From positions 124,001-188,000 of the forward strand of contig JACQFX010000026.1 of assembly GCA_016199835.1 (NCBI GenBank): 64,000 nucleotides of DNA, written 5' to 3'. Below are positions 27,301 through 35,642 of the stretch, piece by piece (position 1 is the first letter of the stretch; each line of letters begins with the position of its first letter). The notes under the pieces were generated by a model. It saw only the letters and a program-made list of their open reading frames with translations, did not search any database and was not told where the DNA came from. The translations under genes were made by a program, and so were the position numbers. The stretch comes from Nitrosomonadales bacterium. Lineage in GTDB: Bacteria > Pseudomonadota > Gammaproteobacteria > Burkholderiales > Gallionellaceae.

Positions 27301-30129
27301 AACCCATTCCTCGTTGATGCAAGGCTTGCCTGCCGCCATGGCTTTGCGGTCATGCTCGCGGGAAAAATCTGCCAGCTCCCGGTCAACAAAATCGTAATCG
27401 GTCTTGCCCAGGATATCCGCTTCCTTCTTGCCCACGAAACGCTCGAACATCTGATTGCAGCTCAGGTAAACGCCATCCATGTCTTTCAGCCAGATCAGGT
27501 CGGGGATGGTTTCCACCAGCGTGCGCAAACGGGTTTCTTTCTCGTTCAAGGCTTGCGCTATTTGTTTGCGCTGCGCTTCGCGGGCAAAGTTGTTCAGCGC
27601 GTAGCTGATATCCATGGACATTTCAGTCAGCAGTTTTTGCGCGTCTGCGTCGAAAGCATTCATCTCGCTTGAGTAGAGCGAGAATGCGCCGATAACGACG
27701 TTGTCGCGGTATAGCGGCAGCGAAGCTGAGGAACCCCAGCCGAAGTGCGAGCCACTTTCATGCCATGGGGCAGTGAGCGGGTCATTCAGGAAGTCCTGGC
27801 TCCAGAACAACCGGCCCTCGCGTATTGCAATACCGATCGGGCCGCGCCCGGCAGGATCATTGCCATCTACCGAAATCTCGATGCCTTCCAGATAGGCCAG
27901 CCCTTCGCCATAGGAGGCAACCGGTCTGACCCGCCGGCTCGCTTCATCCAGCAATCCCACCCACGCCATCTTCATGCCGCCGAACTGTACCGCGTCGAGG
28001 CAGATTTGCGGGAACAATTCCGCTTCGTCGGTGCAGCGCACGATGGCCTGGTTGCACTGGCTCAGCGCGGAGTAAAGCTGGGCCAGGCGCTGGATTTTCG
28101 CCTCGTATTCCTTGCGCTGGGTGATGTTGTCGAATACGGCGACAAAATGTTCCGGCTGCGGGCAGTAAACCGAGATGGAGAGCCATATCTTCAGGGCGTG
28201 CACATGGATTTCGAAACGCTCCGGACGGCCAGTCTGGACGACCTGCCCATATACCTCAAGCAGCGCGGGATCGGATTCGCGTATGCCGGGAATGACGGTA
28301 CTGATGGTTTTTCCGATCACATCTTTCAGCCCGGTCAGTGTGGTGAATGCCTGGTTGACGTCCAGATAGATGAAGTCTCGCGGTTCTCCGTGCTCGAATA
28401 TCATGCGGCAATAGGCATAACCTTCCAGCATGTTCTCGAACAGGGAGCGGAAATGTCTCTCACTATCCGCGAGTTTCTGCTCGGCCCATTTGCGTTCACT
28501 TATGTTGCGGATGATCGCCGTGAAGAATTTTCCGCCAGAAGTTTCCCATTGCGCCAGGGAAAGCTCCAATGGGAACTCGCCGCCATTTTTGTGCAGACCG
28601 GTAAGTTCCATGGTTCTTCCCAGTATGCGCGGTTCCCCGCCGGCAGCCAGTTTTGCCAGCCCGGACTGGTGCCGTTGGCGGAAATGTTCCGGCACCAACC
28701 GGATTACCTGCTGGCCGATGATTTCTGCTCCGGTGTAACCGAACATGCGCTCGGCGCACGGGTTCCAGTTCACGATGTTGCCGAGGCTATCCACGCTGAT
28801 AATGGCGTCGCCGGCAGATTCTGTTACCGAACGGAAGCGCCGCTCGCTTTCCTCGATAGCCGCCATTGACCTGTTTTTCAGTTCCAGCGTGTGTGTGCGT
28901 TGCTGCTGGCGCCAGAGCATCATCACCGTCGCGCTGACTACGGCGACAGCGAAAGAAACGACCACGCTGATGAGAAAAGCCATGAGCCGCAGCGGCGCCA
29001 GAACTTCATCGCGATCTATCTTGGCGATCAAATGCCAACTTGTTCCTGTCACCGGGCGGTAAGCGGCCAGCACTTCCGTGCCGCGATAGTCTATGCCGCG
29101 CACGGTGCCGGGCCTGGCTGCGGTGACGGCAATGGCAGCAGGTAATTGCGTAGAAGTCAGCGGCAATTTCAGGGTCAGGGCAGAGTTCTGGCGCTGACGC
29201 AATTCGTTGAGATAGGAAACGGTGTCTCCATCGCGGCGCACCAGCATGGTTTCGGCGCTGATGCTGGCAGTCGGCCAGGTCTGGATCAGCGGGAAAATGA
29301 ATTGCTGAGCCGTGACGCGTAATACCACCGCTCCCGAAGGGTGTGCCTGCGGCGAATTCGTGTTAATGATAGGCACGGTCCAGTCCTGGTGGACATGCCC
29401 GCTTTCGTCGCGATAGAGGTCGCCGCGCTGTATCTGTTTGCTGCTTATGGCTTGATGTATCTGTTGTTGCAAGGCGGGCGTATTGTCCGCCTCCAGGCCG
29501 AGCAGAAGCAATAACTTGCCGCTGCTGTCGAATAGCAGGATGCTGTCATAGTTGTAGGCATTACGCAGATTGGCGAAGCGCTCCAGAATAGGCTGGGAAA
29601 GGCCGGCCTCGTGTTGCCGCTGTACGAATTTTTCAACCTGTGCGGCGAAAGTCTTGTAGGTGGACAGCATCATGGCATCCCCGTTGCGCTCGTCCAGCCA
29701 GTTTTCGATTTGTTTGGCCTTGAGATCGGCGATAGTCTGCAAGTTGGCATAAGCGTCACGCTCGATCTGCGGGCCATACAGCTTGAGGACCCCCAGCCCG
29801 ATGAGGGGCACAACCAGCGCAAAGGCGACAAACAACAGCACCAGCCGGGAATTTTGGAGCGGGCGAATATCTTCTAACGGCGTGCAAATCGCATTGCTCA
29901 TGGATGTGCGCCATCCCTTGAGTAACAGATAAAGCAGTACGCTGGTGATGGAGACGAACAGCAGGCCTTTGGCTATTTCGATGTTGCTCTGGAGGAGCGG
30001 GTCGGCGACGGTGGACGTCATCAGAAAATGGGAGGAAATGACCCACAACACGGCGAACAGCGCATAAGCCAGCGCAATGCCGCCAGCGCTAAGACTGGAT
30101 ATCAGGGATTTGCGGCCGGAAGCGGTCAT
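24376..30129 (-). CDS. Giant hybrid sensor histidine kinase with multiple PAS, GAF, two receivers and HPt
   Basis: 1917 residues from ATG 30129 (MTASGRKSLISS), chosen because AGAAGGA precedes it; an ATG 63 bases upstream lacks such a site. Order: three N-terminal membrane helices; periplasmic sensor of about 250 residues; membrane helix (LMAFLISVVVSFAVAVVSAT); PAS (FRSVTESAGDAIISVD); PAS; GAF (AIVRCTDEAELFPQICLDAV); three PAS domains; HisKA (AAMSHEIRTPMNGVIGM); ATPase (DNGIGIDPAT, GGTGLGLAIS); a weak receiver (LVVGDSNNLADD, Lys lost); a canonical receiver (IAEDNEINQK, Asp in LLTDLHMPEMDG); and HPt (His in AHKLKSSARS). A complete His-Asp-His relay in one chain. Downstream REC genes are the likely final targets. 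Unusually long for the class. Confidence 0.93.
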   Translation of the reverse strand: MTASGRKSLISSLSAGGIALAYALFAVLWVISSHFLMTSTVADPLLQSNIEIAKGLLFVSITSVLLYLLLKGWRTSMSNAICTPLEDIRPLQNSRLVLLFVAFALVVPLIGLGVLKLYGPQIERDAYANLQTIADLKAKQIENWLDERNGDAMMLSTYKTFAAQVEKFVQRQHEAGLSQPILERFANLRNAYNYDSILLFDSSGKLLLLLGLEADNTPALQQQIHQAISSKQIQRGDLYRDESGHVHQDWTVPIINTNSPQAHPSGAVVLRVTAQQFIFPLIQTWPTASISAETMLVRRDGDTVSYLNELRQRQNSALTLKLPLTSTQLPAAIAVTAARPGTVRGIDYRGTEVLAAYRPVTGTSWHLIAKIDRDEVLAPLRLMAFLISVVVSFAVAVVSATVMMLWRQQQRTHTLELKNRSMAAIEESERRFRSVTESAGDAIISVDSLGNIVNWNPCAERMFGYTGAEIIGQQVIRLVPEHFRQRHQSGLAKLAAGGEPRILGRTMELTGLHKNGGEFPLELSLAQWETSGGKFFTAIIRNISERKWAEQKLADSERHFRSLFENMLEGYAYCRMIFEHGEPRDFIYLDVNQAFTTLTGLKDVIGKTISTVIPGIRESDPALLEVYGQVVQTGRPERFEIHVHALKIWLSISVYCPQPEHFVAVFDNITQRKEYEAKIQRLAQLYSALSQCNQAIVRCTDEAELFPQICLDAVQFGGMKMAWVGLLDEASRRVRPVASYGEGLAYLEGIEISVDGNDPAGRGPIGIAIREGRLFWSQDFLNDPLTAPWHESGSHFGWGSSASLPLYRDNVVIGAFSLYSSEMNAFDADAQKLLTEMSMDISYALNNFAREAQRKQIAQALNEKETRLRTLVETIPDLIWLKDMDGVYLSCNQMFERFVGKKEADILGKTDYDFVDRELADFSREHDRKAMAAGKPCINEEWVTFADDGHRALLETIKTPMRDAGGKLIGVLGIARDITERRKAEEALRKLSQAVEQSPSSIVITDLEANIEYANAAFFKATGYRPAEALGQNPKILHSGKTPRETYDDMWEHLTRGEVWKGEFINKRKDGSEYTEAVLISPVRQADGKVTHYLAIKEDVTEFKRVQEAIYRLNEELENKVGLRTAELAQTNADLARREEEIRSVVNTMLDCVITIDDKGIIRSANPAVEKIFGYTQDEVIGKNVSMLMPEPDHSSHDSYLEHRLSTGQPRVVGVDRSVTGLHKNGEHIALELSVSEYFVQEKHYFTGILRDIRERMHIMADLEQARHNAEQASRAKSDFLAAMSHEIRTPMNGVIGMIDVLQQSSLTSQQMEMTSIIHDSAFALLAVIDDILDFSKIEAGKLQIENTTLNIAAVLEGVCETLDHMAAKKEVELTMYADPDIPEKVMGDPGRLRQILINLVNNAIKFSSGQGRPACVSVRAMPDRSIAATDAATLEFQVSDNGIGIDPATQSRLFTPFTQADVSTTRTFGGTGLGLAISRHLVNVMGGEISVQSKVGEGSTFRVRLPFALPDARSNADKNPSPVSGLSCLVVGDSNNLADDMAAYLAHGGAKVARAQDNEKARQWLQNQPPGLCVVVVDTASIASLPDELRATAYNGKDVCLVAIGRGQRRRCRVRANGFVDLDANVMHRSAFLEAVSTASGRISESSRFALLQGVNMASSQLSHDEARRRGQLILIAEDNEINQKVILKQLALLGQTAEISSNGREALERWQSGDYSILLTDLHMPEMDGYELTSAIRAAEGGKSRIPIIAFTANALKDEAAHCRSIGMDDYLSKPVQLNNLRDMLKKWLPAGRPPAPKAEPMAQTIPIPVDVNVLKALVGDDEAIVREFLHDFRISANSIAAELRTACASGQTTMAGALAHKLKSSARSVGALTLGELCAAIEKAGKENDGNALTALLPRFEAELTSVDNHLDSL

Positions 30130-30351
30130 GGCGTGTCCTTCTGATTTTCCGCATGTATCAAGAGTGTATCGGACTTCCTTGAGTTCAGCCATGTTCAGGA
30201 AAGATACAAGCCGGAGCTGACTCTGCTACAATGCGCGCCGCGACATCGCTTCAGTCCTGGTGTCGCCGCCGATCCCGGTTCGTTTCCCCTCCGTCTGCCT
30301 AAGACTGGCGCCTTCCAGGGCGACAGGCCGATGTAATTCATGAAGGTTTAT

Positions 30352-31686
30352 ATGTCATTTGCCACTCTCGGCTTGTCCGAAGAAATCCTCCGCGCTGTCA
30401 CCGAGCGCGGTTACACCGAACCCACGCCTATCCAGGCGCAGGCGATCCCTGTCGTGTTGTCCGGCCGCGACCTGATGGGTGGCGCACAGACCGGCACCGG
30501 CAAGACTGCCGGTTTCACTTTGCCCATACTGCAACTGCTTTCCGCTGCGCCCAGGCCTGCCGCCGCCAAGGCACCCCGCGTGCTGGTGCTCATCCCCACG
30601 CGCGAACTCGCAGCGCAGGTGGAAGAGAGCGTGCGCGACTACGGCAAATACTTAAAACTGAGTTCGATGACGATGATAGGCGGGGTCAACATCAATCCGC
30701 AGATCGCACGCCTGAAAGCGCGCGTGGATATTCTGGTGGCCACGCCCGGGCGTTTGCTCGATCACGTGCAGCAGAAGACGGTCGATCTGTCGCATGTGGA
30801 GATACTCGTGCTGGACGAGGCCGATCGCATGCTGGACATGGGCTTCATCCGCGACATCAAAAAAATACTTGCGCTGTTGCCGAAGCAGCGCCAGAACCTG
30901 TTGTTCTCCGCGACATTTTCCGATGAGATCAAGTTGCTCGCTGACGGCTTGTTGAACAATCCGGCGCTGGTCGAAGTCGCGCGCCGCAATGCCACCGCCG
31001 AACTCATCACGCAGAAAATATATCCGGTGGATCGCGAGCGCAAAAAAGAATTGCTCACCAAACTCATCAAAGACAATAACTGGTTTCAGGTACTGGTATT
31101 CACGCGCACTAAACATGGCGCGAACAATCTTGCCGAATTCCTCATCAAGCAAGACATTTCGGCAATGGCCATACACGGCAACAAGAGTCAGGCCGCGCGC
31201 ATGCGTGCCTTGGCCGAATTCAAAAGCGGCAAGCTGCAAGTGTTGTGCGCCACCGACATCGCCGCGCGCGGCATCGACATCAGCGAGTTGCCGCATGTGG
31301 TGAACTACGAGCTGCCCAACGTGGCGGAGGATTACGTGCACCGCATCGGCCGCACCGGGCGCGCGGGCAGCGAAGGCGAAGCGAGTTCGCTGGTGTGTAT
31401 AGATGAACATAAATTGCTGCGCGACATCGAGCGCCTGATCAAGCGCGAGATTCCGGTGGTGCAGATACCCGGATTCGAGCCTGATCCGCGCATCAAGGCC
31501 GAGCCTATCCTGAACGGCCAGAATCGCGGACAGGGCGGGCGCGGCCAATCGGCGCCGCGCATGGGCGGGCAGGCTCGCACAGGTGGCGGACAAGCGCGTA
31601 GCGGCGGGCCCAAACCTGCGAGCGGTCATGGCGCGGGCCGTGGCGCGGCGCCCGTGCTGCATCGTTCCGGTGGACGGGGGCGCTAA
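30352..31686 (+). CDS. rhlE: DEAD-box ATP-dependent RNA helicase, RhlE type
   Basis: 444 residues from ATG 30352 ([13 protein letters not shown]), chosen because AAGG lies at the right distance and RhlE proteins begin this way; an ATG 12 bases earlier is possible. Motifs in order: Q motif ([10 protein letters not shown]), [27 protein letters not shown] ([13 protein letters not shown]), SAT, ARGIDI and [10 protein letters not shown]. The C-terminal tail (about 385-444) is Gly/Arg/Gln-rich and disordered, used for RNA binding. It unwinds short RNA duplexes in ribosome assembly and mRNA decay. Its stop overlaps the start of the DUF1415 gene (TAATG), so the two are coupled. The upstream neighbour is divergent, leaving 222 bases for promoters. 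Confidence 0.95.
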   Translation: MSFATLGLSEEILRAVTERGYTEPTPIQAQAIPVVLSGRDLMGGAQTGTGKTAGFTLPILQLLSAAPRPAAAKAPRVLVLIPTRELAAQVEESVRDYGKYLKLSSMTMIGGVNINPQIARLKARVDILVATPGRLLDHVQQKTVDLSHVEILVLDEADRMLDMGFIRDIKKILALLPKQRQNLLFSATFSDEIKLLADGLLNNPALVEVARRNATAELITQKIYPVDRERKKELLTKLIKDNNWFQVLVFTRTKHGANNLAEFLIKQDISAMAIHGNKSQAARMRALAEFKSGKLQVLCATDIAARGIDISELPHVVNYELPNVAEDYVHRIGRTGRAGSEGEASSLVCIDEHKLLRDIERLIKREIPVVQIPGFEPDPRIKAEPILNGQNRGQGGRGQSAPRMGGQARTGGGQARSGGPKPASGHGAGRGAAPVLHRSGGRGR

Positions 31687-32255
31687 TGAGTGCGGCTCTC
31701 TCTGACGACGATATTATCGCCCTGACGCAACTCTGGCTGGAGCGCGCAGTGATCGGGTTGAATCTGTGCCCGTTCGCCAAGGCAGTGCATGTCAAGAAAC
31801 AGATACGTTATGTGGTGAGCAGCGCCACCACGCCCGAGGAACTGCTGGACGAATTGATGCGCGAACTGGAAGTGATCGCGGAAGCGCCGAGCAGCAAGAT
31901 AGATACGACGCTGCTCATTCATCCTTATGTGCTCAGCGACTTTCTCGACTACAACGATTTTCTGGGTGTGGTGGATGACACGCTGGAAGAGATGGAGCTG
32001 GACGGCATATTGCAGGTCGCCAGCATGCATCCGTACTATCAATTCGCCGACACCGAGCCGGACGACATCGAGAATTACACCAACCGTTCGCCGTACCCGA
32101 TGCTGCACCTGCTGCGCGAAGCCAGCATCGTGCAGGCGGTGGCCGCGTATCCCGAGGCGGAAGACATCTTCGATAGAAACATCGAGACCTTGCGCCGTAT
32201 CGGACATGAGGGCTGGGAAGCGCTGGGAGTGGATGCACCGCAGTCGGAGAAATAA
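31686..32255 (+). CDS. DUF1415 family protein
   Basis: 189 residues; the ATG shares a base with the rhlE stop. Recognisable family segments are LTQLWLERAVIGLNLCPFAK at the N-terminus, DTTLLIHPYVLSDFLDYNDF, and DIENYTNRSPYPMLHLLRE. The conserved Cys (NLCPFA), His and aspartates look like a catalytic or metal site, but no biochemical activity is established for the family to my knowledge. Cytosolic, no signal peptide or helices. It follows rhlE in a two-gene operon and is followed by a palindromic repeat (32276-32303). Confidence 0.88.
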   Translation: MSAALSDDDIIALTQLWLERAVIGLNLCPFAKAVHVKKQIRYVVSSATTPEELLDELMRELEVIAEAPSSKIDTTLLIHPYVLSDFLDYNDFLGVVDDTLEEMELDGILQVASMHPYYQFADTEPDDIENYTNRSPYPMLHLLREASIVQAVAAYPEAEDIFDRNIETLRRIGHEGWEALGVDAPQSEK

Positions 32256-32275
32256 TCCGAGTCGGGTTTTAGCCA

Positions 32276-32303
32276 CGTCATTCCCGCCTGCGCGGGAATG
32301 ACG
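32276..32303. repeat. Palindromic repeat, family 2, between DUF1415 and srkA
   Basis: 28-base near-perfect palindrome with core CATTCCCGC and GCGGGAATG. The same core occurs paired at 34491-34608 and at 46422-46507 (inside gluQ). Being 20 bases after a stop codon it may also end transcription or shield the mRNA 3' end. Confidence 0.8.
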
Positions 32304-32319
32304 ATGAAGTTGTTAAGCC

Positions 32320-33309
32320 ATGGATACAAAAACGGATCAGTCCTACTCATCCCTCACGCCCGATTGCGTACTGAATGCGCTGGAGAGCCTCGGCCTGCGT
32401 TGCGATGGCCGTTTGCTGGCGCTCAACAGTTACGAGAATCGTGTGTATCAGATCGGCATGGAAGAAGGCGCACCGCTGGTGGCAAAGTTCTACCGTCCGG
32501 CGCGCTGGACGGATGACGCCATACTGGAAGAGCATGCCTTCGTGCAGGAGCTGGCCGGGCGCGAGATACCTGTCGTGCCCGCGTTGACGCTTGATGGCAA
32601 GACGCTGCACGAATTCGACGGATTCCGTTTCGCGGTTTTTTCCCGGCATGGCGGACGTGCGCCCGAACTGGAAAACCGCGACACGCTGGAATGGATGGGA
32701 CGTTTTCTCGGGCGCATCCACGCCGTCGGCGCACTAGAGCCATTCAGGCATAGGCCTGCGCTGAACATCGAGACTTTCGGAGTGGCGCCGCGCGATTATC
32801 TGCTGGCGCAAGATTTCATTCCCGCTGATCTCGATGCTGCCTATCGCAGCGTGGCGCAACAGGCGCTGGAGCATGTGCGCCATTGTTATGCGCGTGCGGG
32901 CGACGTAAAGAATCTGCGCCTGCACGGCGATTGCCACGCGGGCAATGTGCTGTGGACGGACGACGGCCCGCACTTCGTGGATTTCGACGACAGCCGCATG
33001 GGGCCTGCGGTGCAGGATTTGTGGATGCTGCTGTCGGGCGAGCGTGCGGACATGGTGCGGCAGATGGGAGACGTGCTCGCGGGCTATGAAGACTTCTGCA
33101 AATTTGACGAGCGCGAACTGCATCTGGTTGAAGCGTTGCGCACGCTGCGCCTGATCCACTATTCCGCGTGGCTCGCGCAACGCTGGGATGATCCCGCGTT
33201 CAAACAGGCTTTCCCGTGGTTCAATACGCAACGCTATTGGCAGGACAGGGTTCTCGAATTGCGCGAGCAGATCGCGCTGATGCAGGAGCCGCCGTTGTGG
33301 CAGGCGTGA
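32320..33309 (+). CDS. srkA: Stress response Ser/Thr kinase SrkA (YihE/RdoA)
   Basis: 329 residues of the aminoglycoside-phosphotransferase-like kinase fold. N-terminal lobe: SYENRVYQIG (nucleotide loop) and VAKFYRPARWTDDAILEEH (catalytic Lys). C-terminal lobe: LHGDCHAGNVLWTDD (catalytic Asp, Asn) and the metal-binding HFVDFDDSRMGPAVQDLW. The length matches E. coli SrkA (about 328). In E. coli it protects against stress-induced death and is part of the Cpx regulon; the physiological substrate is unclear. It is convergent with mnmA, with a REP pair in the 94-base gap. Assignment by motifs is firm; phenotype in this organism is not known. Confidence 0.92.
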   Translation: MDTKTDQSYSSLTPDCVLNALESLGLRCDGRLLALNSYENRVYQIGMEEGAPLVAKFYRPARWTDDAILEEHAFVQELAGREIPVVPALTLDGKTLHEFDGFRFAVFSRHGGRAPELENRDTLEWMGRFLGRIHAVGALEPFRHRPALNIETFGVAPRDYLLAQDFIPADLDAAYRSVAQQALEHVRHCYARAGDVKNLRLHGDCHAGNVLWTDDGPHFVDFDDSRMGPAVQDLWMLLSGERADMVRQMGDVLAGYEDFCKFDERELHLVEALRTLRLIHYSAWLAQRWDDPAFKQAFPWFNTQRYWQDRVLELREQIALMQEPPLWQA

Positions 33310-33337
33310 TTCCATCCCTGATCAATAATGAAATATT

Positions 33338-33383
33338 GTAGGGCGGGCTGTGCCCCGCCGCGTCGGGCGTAGCCCGACCTACG
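33338..33383. repeat. REP pair (family 1) between convergent srkA and mnmA
   Basis: Two adjacent hairpin units: GTAGGGCGGGC...GCCCCGCC, then GTCGGGC...GCCCGACCTAC in the opposite orientation, a BIME-like pair. Same family as the elements around the RAYT gene at 36829-37335. Confidence 0.88.
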
Positions 33384-33403
33384 ATGGTTTTATTTGAATG
33401 GAA

Positions 33404-34480
33404 TTACGTGATGATGCCACCGCCCAAACAAATTTCCCCGTCATAGACCACCACGGATTGGCCCGGCGTGACCGCCCATTGAGGTTCGCTGAAATCGAAT
33501 GCTGCGGTGCCGCCGGGTGATGTGCTGATGCGACAAGCCGCATCGTGCTGGCGGTAGCGCGTCTTGGCCGCATAGCCGCGTGTGATGTCGGGCGCGTGGC
33601 CGCTGATCCAGTGCATCTCCATCGCATCCAGATGCGGCGTGAGCAGGGCAGGGTGGTCGTGTCCCTGCACCACGATCAGACGATTGTTCGCCATGTCCTT
33701 GTTCGCCACGAACCATGGCTCGCCCGTGGATTCCTTCCCGCCGCCTATGCCCAGTCCCTGACGCTGGCCCAGCGTGTAGAACGACAGTCCCTGATGCTGT
33801 CCGACCACTTTGCCTTCGGGCGTGATCATGTCGCCCGGCTGAGTGGGCAGATAGCGGTTGAGAAATTCGCGGAACGGGCGCTCGCCAATGAAACAGATGC
33901 CGGTGCTGTCGCGCTTGGCGTGATTGGCCAGATGATGTTTGCGCGCGATCTCGCGCACCTCGGTTTTGAGCAGCTTGCCAATCGGGAACAGCGCTTTGGA
34001 TAATTGCGCCTGATTCAATCTGTGCAGGAAATAGCTTTGATCCTTGCTTGCGTCCTGCGCCTTGAGCAACTGGAACAGGCCGTCCGCTTCGCGCACCTGC
34101 GCGTAATGTCCCATGGCGATAAAGTCCGCGCCCAAACGCATGGCGTGGTCGAGGAAAGCCTTGAACTTGATCTCGGAGTTGCACAGGATGTCCGGGTTGG
34201 GCGTGCGCCCGGCTTCGTATTCGCGCAGGAAATAGCTGAACACGCGGTCTTTATACTCTTTGGCGAAATTCACCGCTTCGATGGGAATGCCGATCACGTC
34301 GGCGACCGACACCGCATCTATCAGGTCTTCGCGCGAGGAGCAGTGTTCTTCGTCATCGTCGTCTTCCCAGTTTTTCATGAACAGGCCGATGACGTCATAG
34401 CCCTGCTGTTTCAGCAGCAGCGCGCTGACGGAGGAATCCACGCCGCCCGACATGCCGACGACGACGCGCTTAACAGCCAT
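33404..34480 (-). CDS. mnmA: tRNA-specific 2-thiouridylase MnmA
   Basis: 358 residues. It uses ATP and a sulfur relay to thiolate U34 of tRNA-Lys, -Glu and -Gln. PP-loop motif [10 protein letters not shown] at residues 9-18; an acidic loop ([13 protein letters not shown]); first catalytic Cys in [12 protein letters not shown] and second in [10 protein letters not shown]; conserved [11 protein letters not shown]. Length fits E. coli MnmA (368). The gene lies downstream of nudJ on the same strand, as in E. coli, but here the two are separated by a 118-base pair of palindromic repeats. Confidence 0.97.
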   Translation of the reverse strand: MAVKRVVVGMSGGVDSSVSALLLKQQGYDVIGLFMKNWEDDDDEEHCSSREDLIDAVSVADVIGIPIEAVNFAKEYKDRVFSYFLREYEAGRTPNPDILCNSEIKFKAFLDHAMRLGADFIAMGHYAQVREADGLFQLLKAQDASKDQSYFLHRLNQAQLSKALFPIGKLLKTEVREIARKHHLANHAKRDSTGICFIGERPFREFLNRYLPTQPGDMITPEGKVVGQHQGLSFYTLGQRQGLGIGGGKESTGEPWFVANKDMANNRLIVVQGHDHPALLTPHLDAMEMHWISGHAPDITRGYAAKTRYRQHDAACRISTSPGGTAAFDFSEPQWAVTPGQSVVVYDGEICLGGGIIT

Positions 34481-34490
34481 GAGATGTTAC

Positions 34491-34608
34491 CGTCATTCCC
34501 GCGCAGGCGGGAATCCAGCAATTAAATACTCCGCAAAGCGGACAACGCTGCCCCGCTACGCGGGATTTCTTTTGATGGACTGGATTCCAGCCTGCGCGGG
34601 AATGCCGG
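34491..34608. repeat. Paired palindromic repeats (family 2) between nudJ and mnmA
   Basis: Two palindromes with CATTCCCGC/GCGGGAATCC cores at 34491-34518 and 34580-34608 flank about 60 bases, giving a structure that can fold into one long hairpin. It sits 10 bases upstream of the mnmA ATG, so the mnmA ribosome-binding region is adjacent to or within it. Same family as the element inside gluQ. Confidence 0.85.
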
Positions 34609-34614
34609 ACGCGA

Positions 34615-35061
34615 TTAGTCATAGTGCGTGATCAAATCCAGCGGATAGCGTTTGCCCGCAAGGTAGTCTTCCACGCAGCGCAGGATCAGTGGGCTACGGT
34701 GACGTTCCTGTGTGGCGCGGATTTCGTCCAGCGTCATCCACACGGCGCGGACGATGCCCTTATCCAGCGCGCGTTCCGGATGGTGGGCGAGGATGCGTCC
34801 GCTAAAAGCGAAACGCAGATAGGTGGTGTCGGATCCGGGCGCATGCCAGCGGTAGATGCCGATCAGGTGTTGCGGCTCGAAATCGTAGGCCGATTCTTCC
34901 AGCGCTTCGCGCACAGCCCCGGCGGTCAGGGTCTCGCCTGGCTCCCAGTGTCCGGCGGGCTGATTGAACAGCAGGCCGCGTTCGGTATGCTCTTCGACCA
35001 ATAAAAACTTGCCATCCTGTTCGAGGACGGCCGCGACGGTGACGTTGGGTTTCCAGATCAT
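34615..35061 (-). CDS. nudJ: NUDIX phosphatase NudJ
   Basis: 148 residues from ATG 35061 (MIWKPNVTVAAVL); an ATG 15 bases earlier is possible but NudJ proteins begin at this point. NUDIX box: GHWEPGETLTAGAVREALEE followed by SAYDFEP, with the GxxxExxxxxxxREUxEExG pattern. E. coli NudJ hydrolyses HMP-pyrophosphate (a thiamine intermediate) and nucleoside tri- and diphosphates. In E. coli it lies directly before mnmA (trmU), and the same order holds here, which strengthens the call. Followed by the repeat pair at 34491-34608. Confidence 0.92.
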   Translation of the reverse strand: MIWKPNVTVAAVLEQDGKFLLVEEHTERGLLFNQPAGHWEPGETLTAGAVREALEESAYDFEPQHLIGIYRWHAPGSDTTYLRFAFSGRILAHHPERALDKGIVRAVWMTLDEIRATQERHRSPLILRCVEDYLAGKRYPLDLITHYD

Positions 35062-35082
35062 GTTCGTATTGTACAAATAAAA

Positions 35083-35107
35083 AAAGGCAGGGTCGCCCCT
35101 GCCTTTT
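35083..35107 (-). terminator. Rho-independent terminator of the small Ala/Lys-rich gene
   Basis: On the minus strand: AAAGGCAGGG, short loop, CCCTGCCTTT followed by more T residues, 16 bases after the stop of the gene at 35123-35344. Strong stem and T-run. Confidence 0.88.
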
Positions 35108-35122
35108 CAGATTACAGCCTGA

Positions 35123-35344
35123 TTACTTCTTTGCGTCAGCAGCAGGAGCAGCTTCAGCAGCCTTCTTGGCCTTCTTGGCATGCTTGTGCTTCTTGGCTGG
35201 CTTTGCTTCAGCAGCAGGAGCGGCTTCTGCCTTGGCAGGAGCGGCAGCAGGAGCAGCAGCCTTTTCCATCTTGTCAGCAGCAACAGCGGTGAATGTAGTT
35301 GCTGCGAAAGCAGCGGCGATCAGTGCGGAAATCAGTTTGCTCAT
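35123..35344 (-). CDS. Small exported Ala/Lys/Pro-rich protein, 73 residues
   Basis: Signal peptide MSKLISALIAAAFAATTFTA with cleavage likely after AVAA (residue 23), leaving a mature peptide of about 50 residues composed of Ala, Lys, Pro and Glu with a KKHKHAKKAKK cluster. Low complexity, strongly basic centre, no cysteines, predicted unstructured. It has its own terminator, and the GGAGTTTAC segment before the ATG can serve as ribosome-binding site. Small proteins of this composition are common in Betaproteobacteria, and are sometimes abundant, but I know of no established function. Periplasmic location is inferred from the signal peptide only. Confidence 0.8.
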   Translation of the reverse strand: MSKLISALIAAAFAATTFTAVAADKMEKAAAPAAAPAKAEAAPAAEAKPAKKHKHAKKAKKAAEAAPAADAKK

Positions 35345-35447
35345 TGTAAACTCCAGTTTCAGTAGGTTAGTAAACGTTTATGACACTACCTTGTGTCACC
35401 GCCAATAACGCGCCACTCCAACATTCGGTTGACACGTTATTTCATTA

Positions 35448-35535
35448 TGGTGCCGGGAGAGGGACTCGAACCCTCACGCCATCGCTGGCACCGGATTTTG
35501 AGTCCGGCACGTCTACCAGTTCCATCACCCCGGCA
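35448..35535 (-). tRNA. tRNA-Leu (anticodon CAA), CCA encoded
   Basis: 88 bases on the minus strand including a genome-encoded CCA. Acceptor GCCGGGG pairs with TCCCGGC; anticodon loop CTCAAAA between CCGGA and TCCGG gives anticodon CAA; a long variable arm (class II) is present (TGCCAGCGATGGCG); T arm GGGTTCGAGTCCC. Reads the UUG codon. Confidence 0.95.
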
Positions 35536-35642
35536 TAACTATTGGCCTTCCCGCGACCGGTCAGGTTCGGGAAGGCGCGAATTATCCATGAAACGACCAG
35601 CCGCATCAAGCTACAATCGCGCATTTTCATGGAGTTGTTGCT

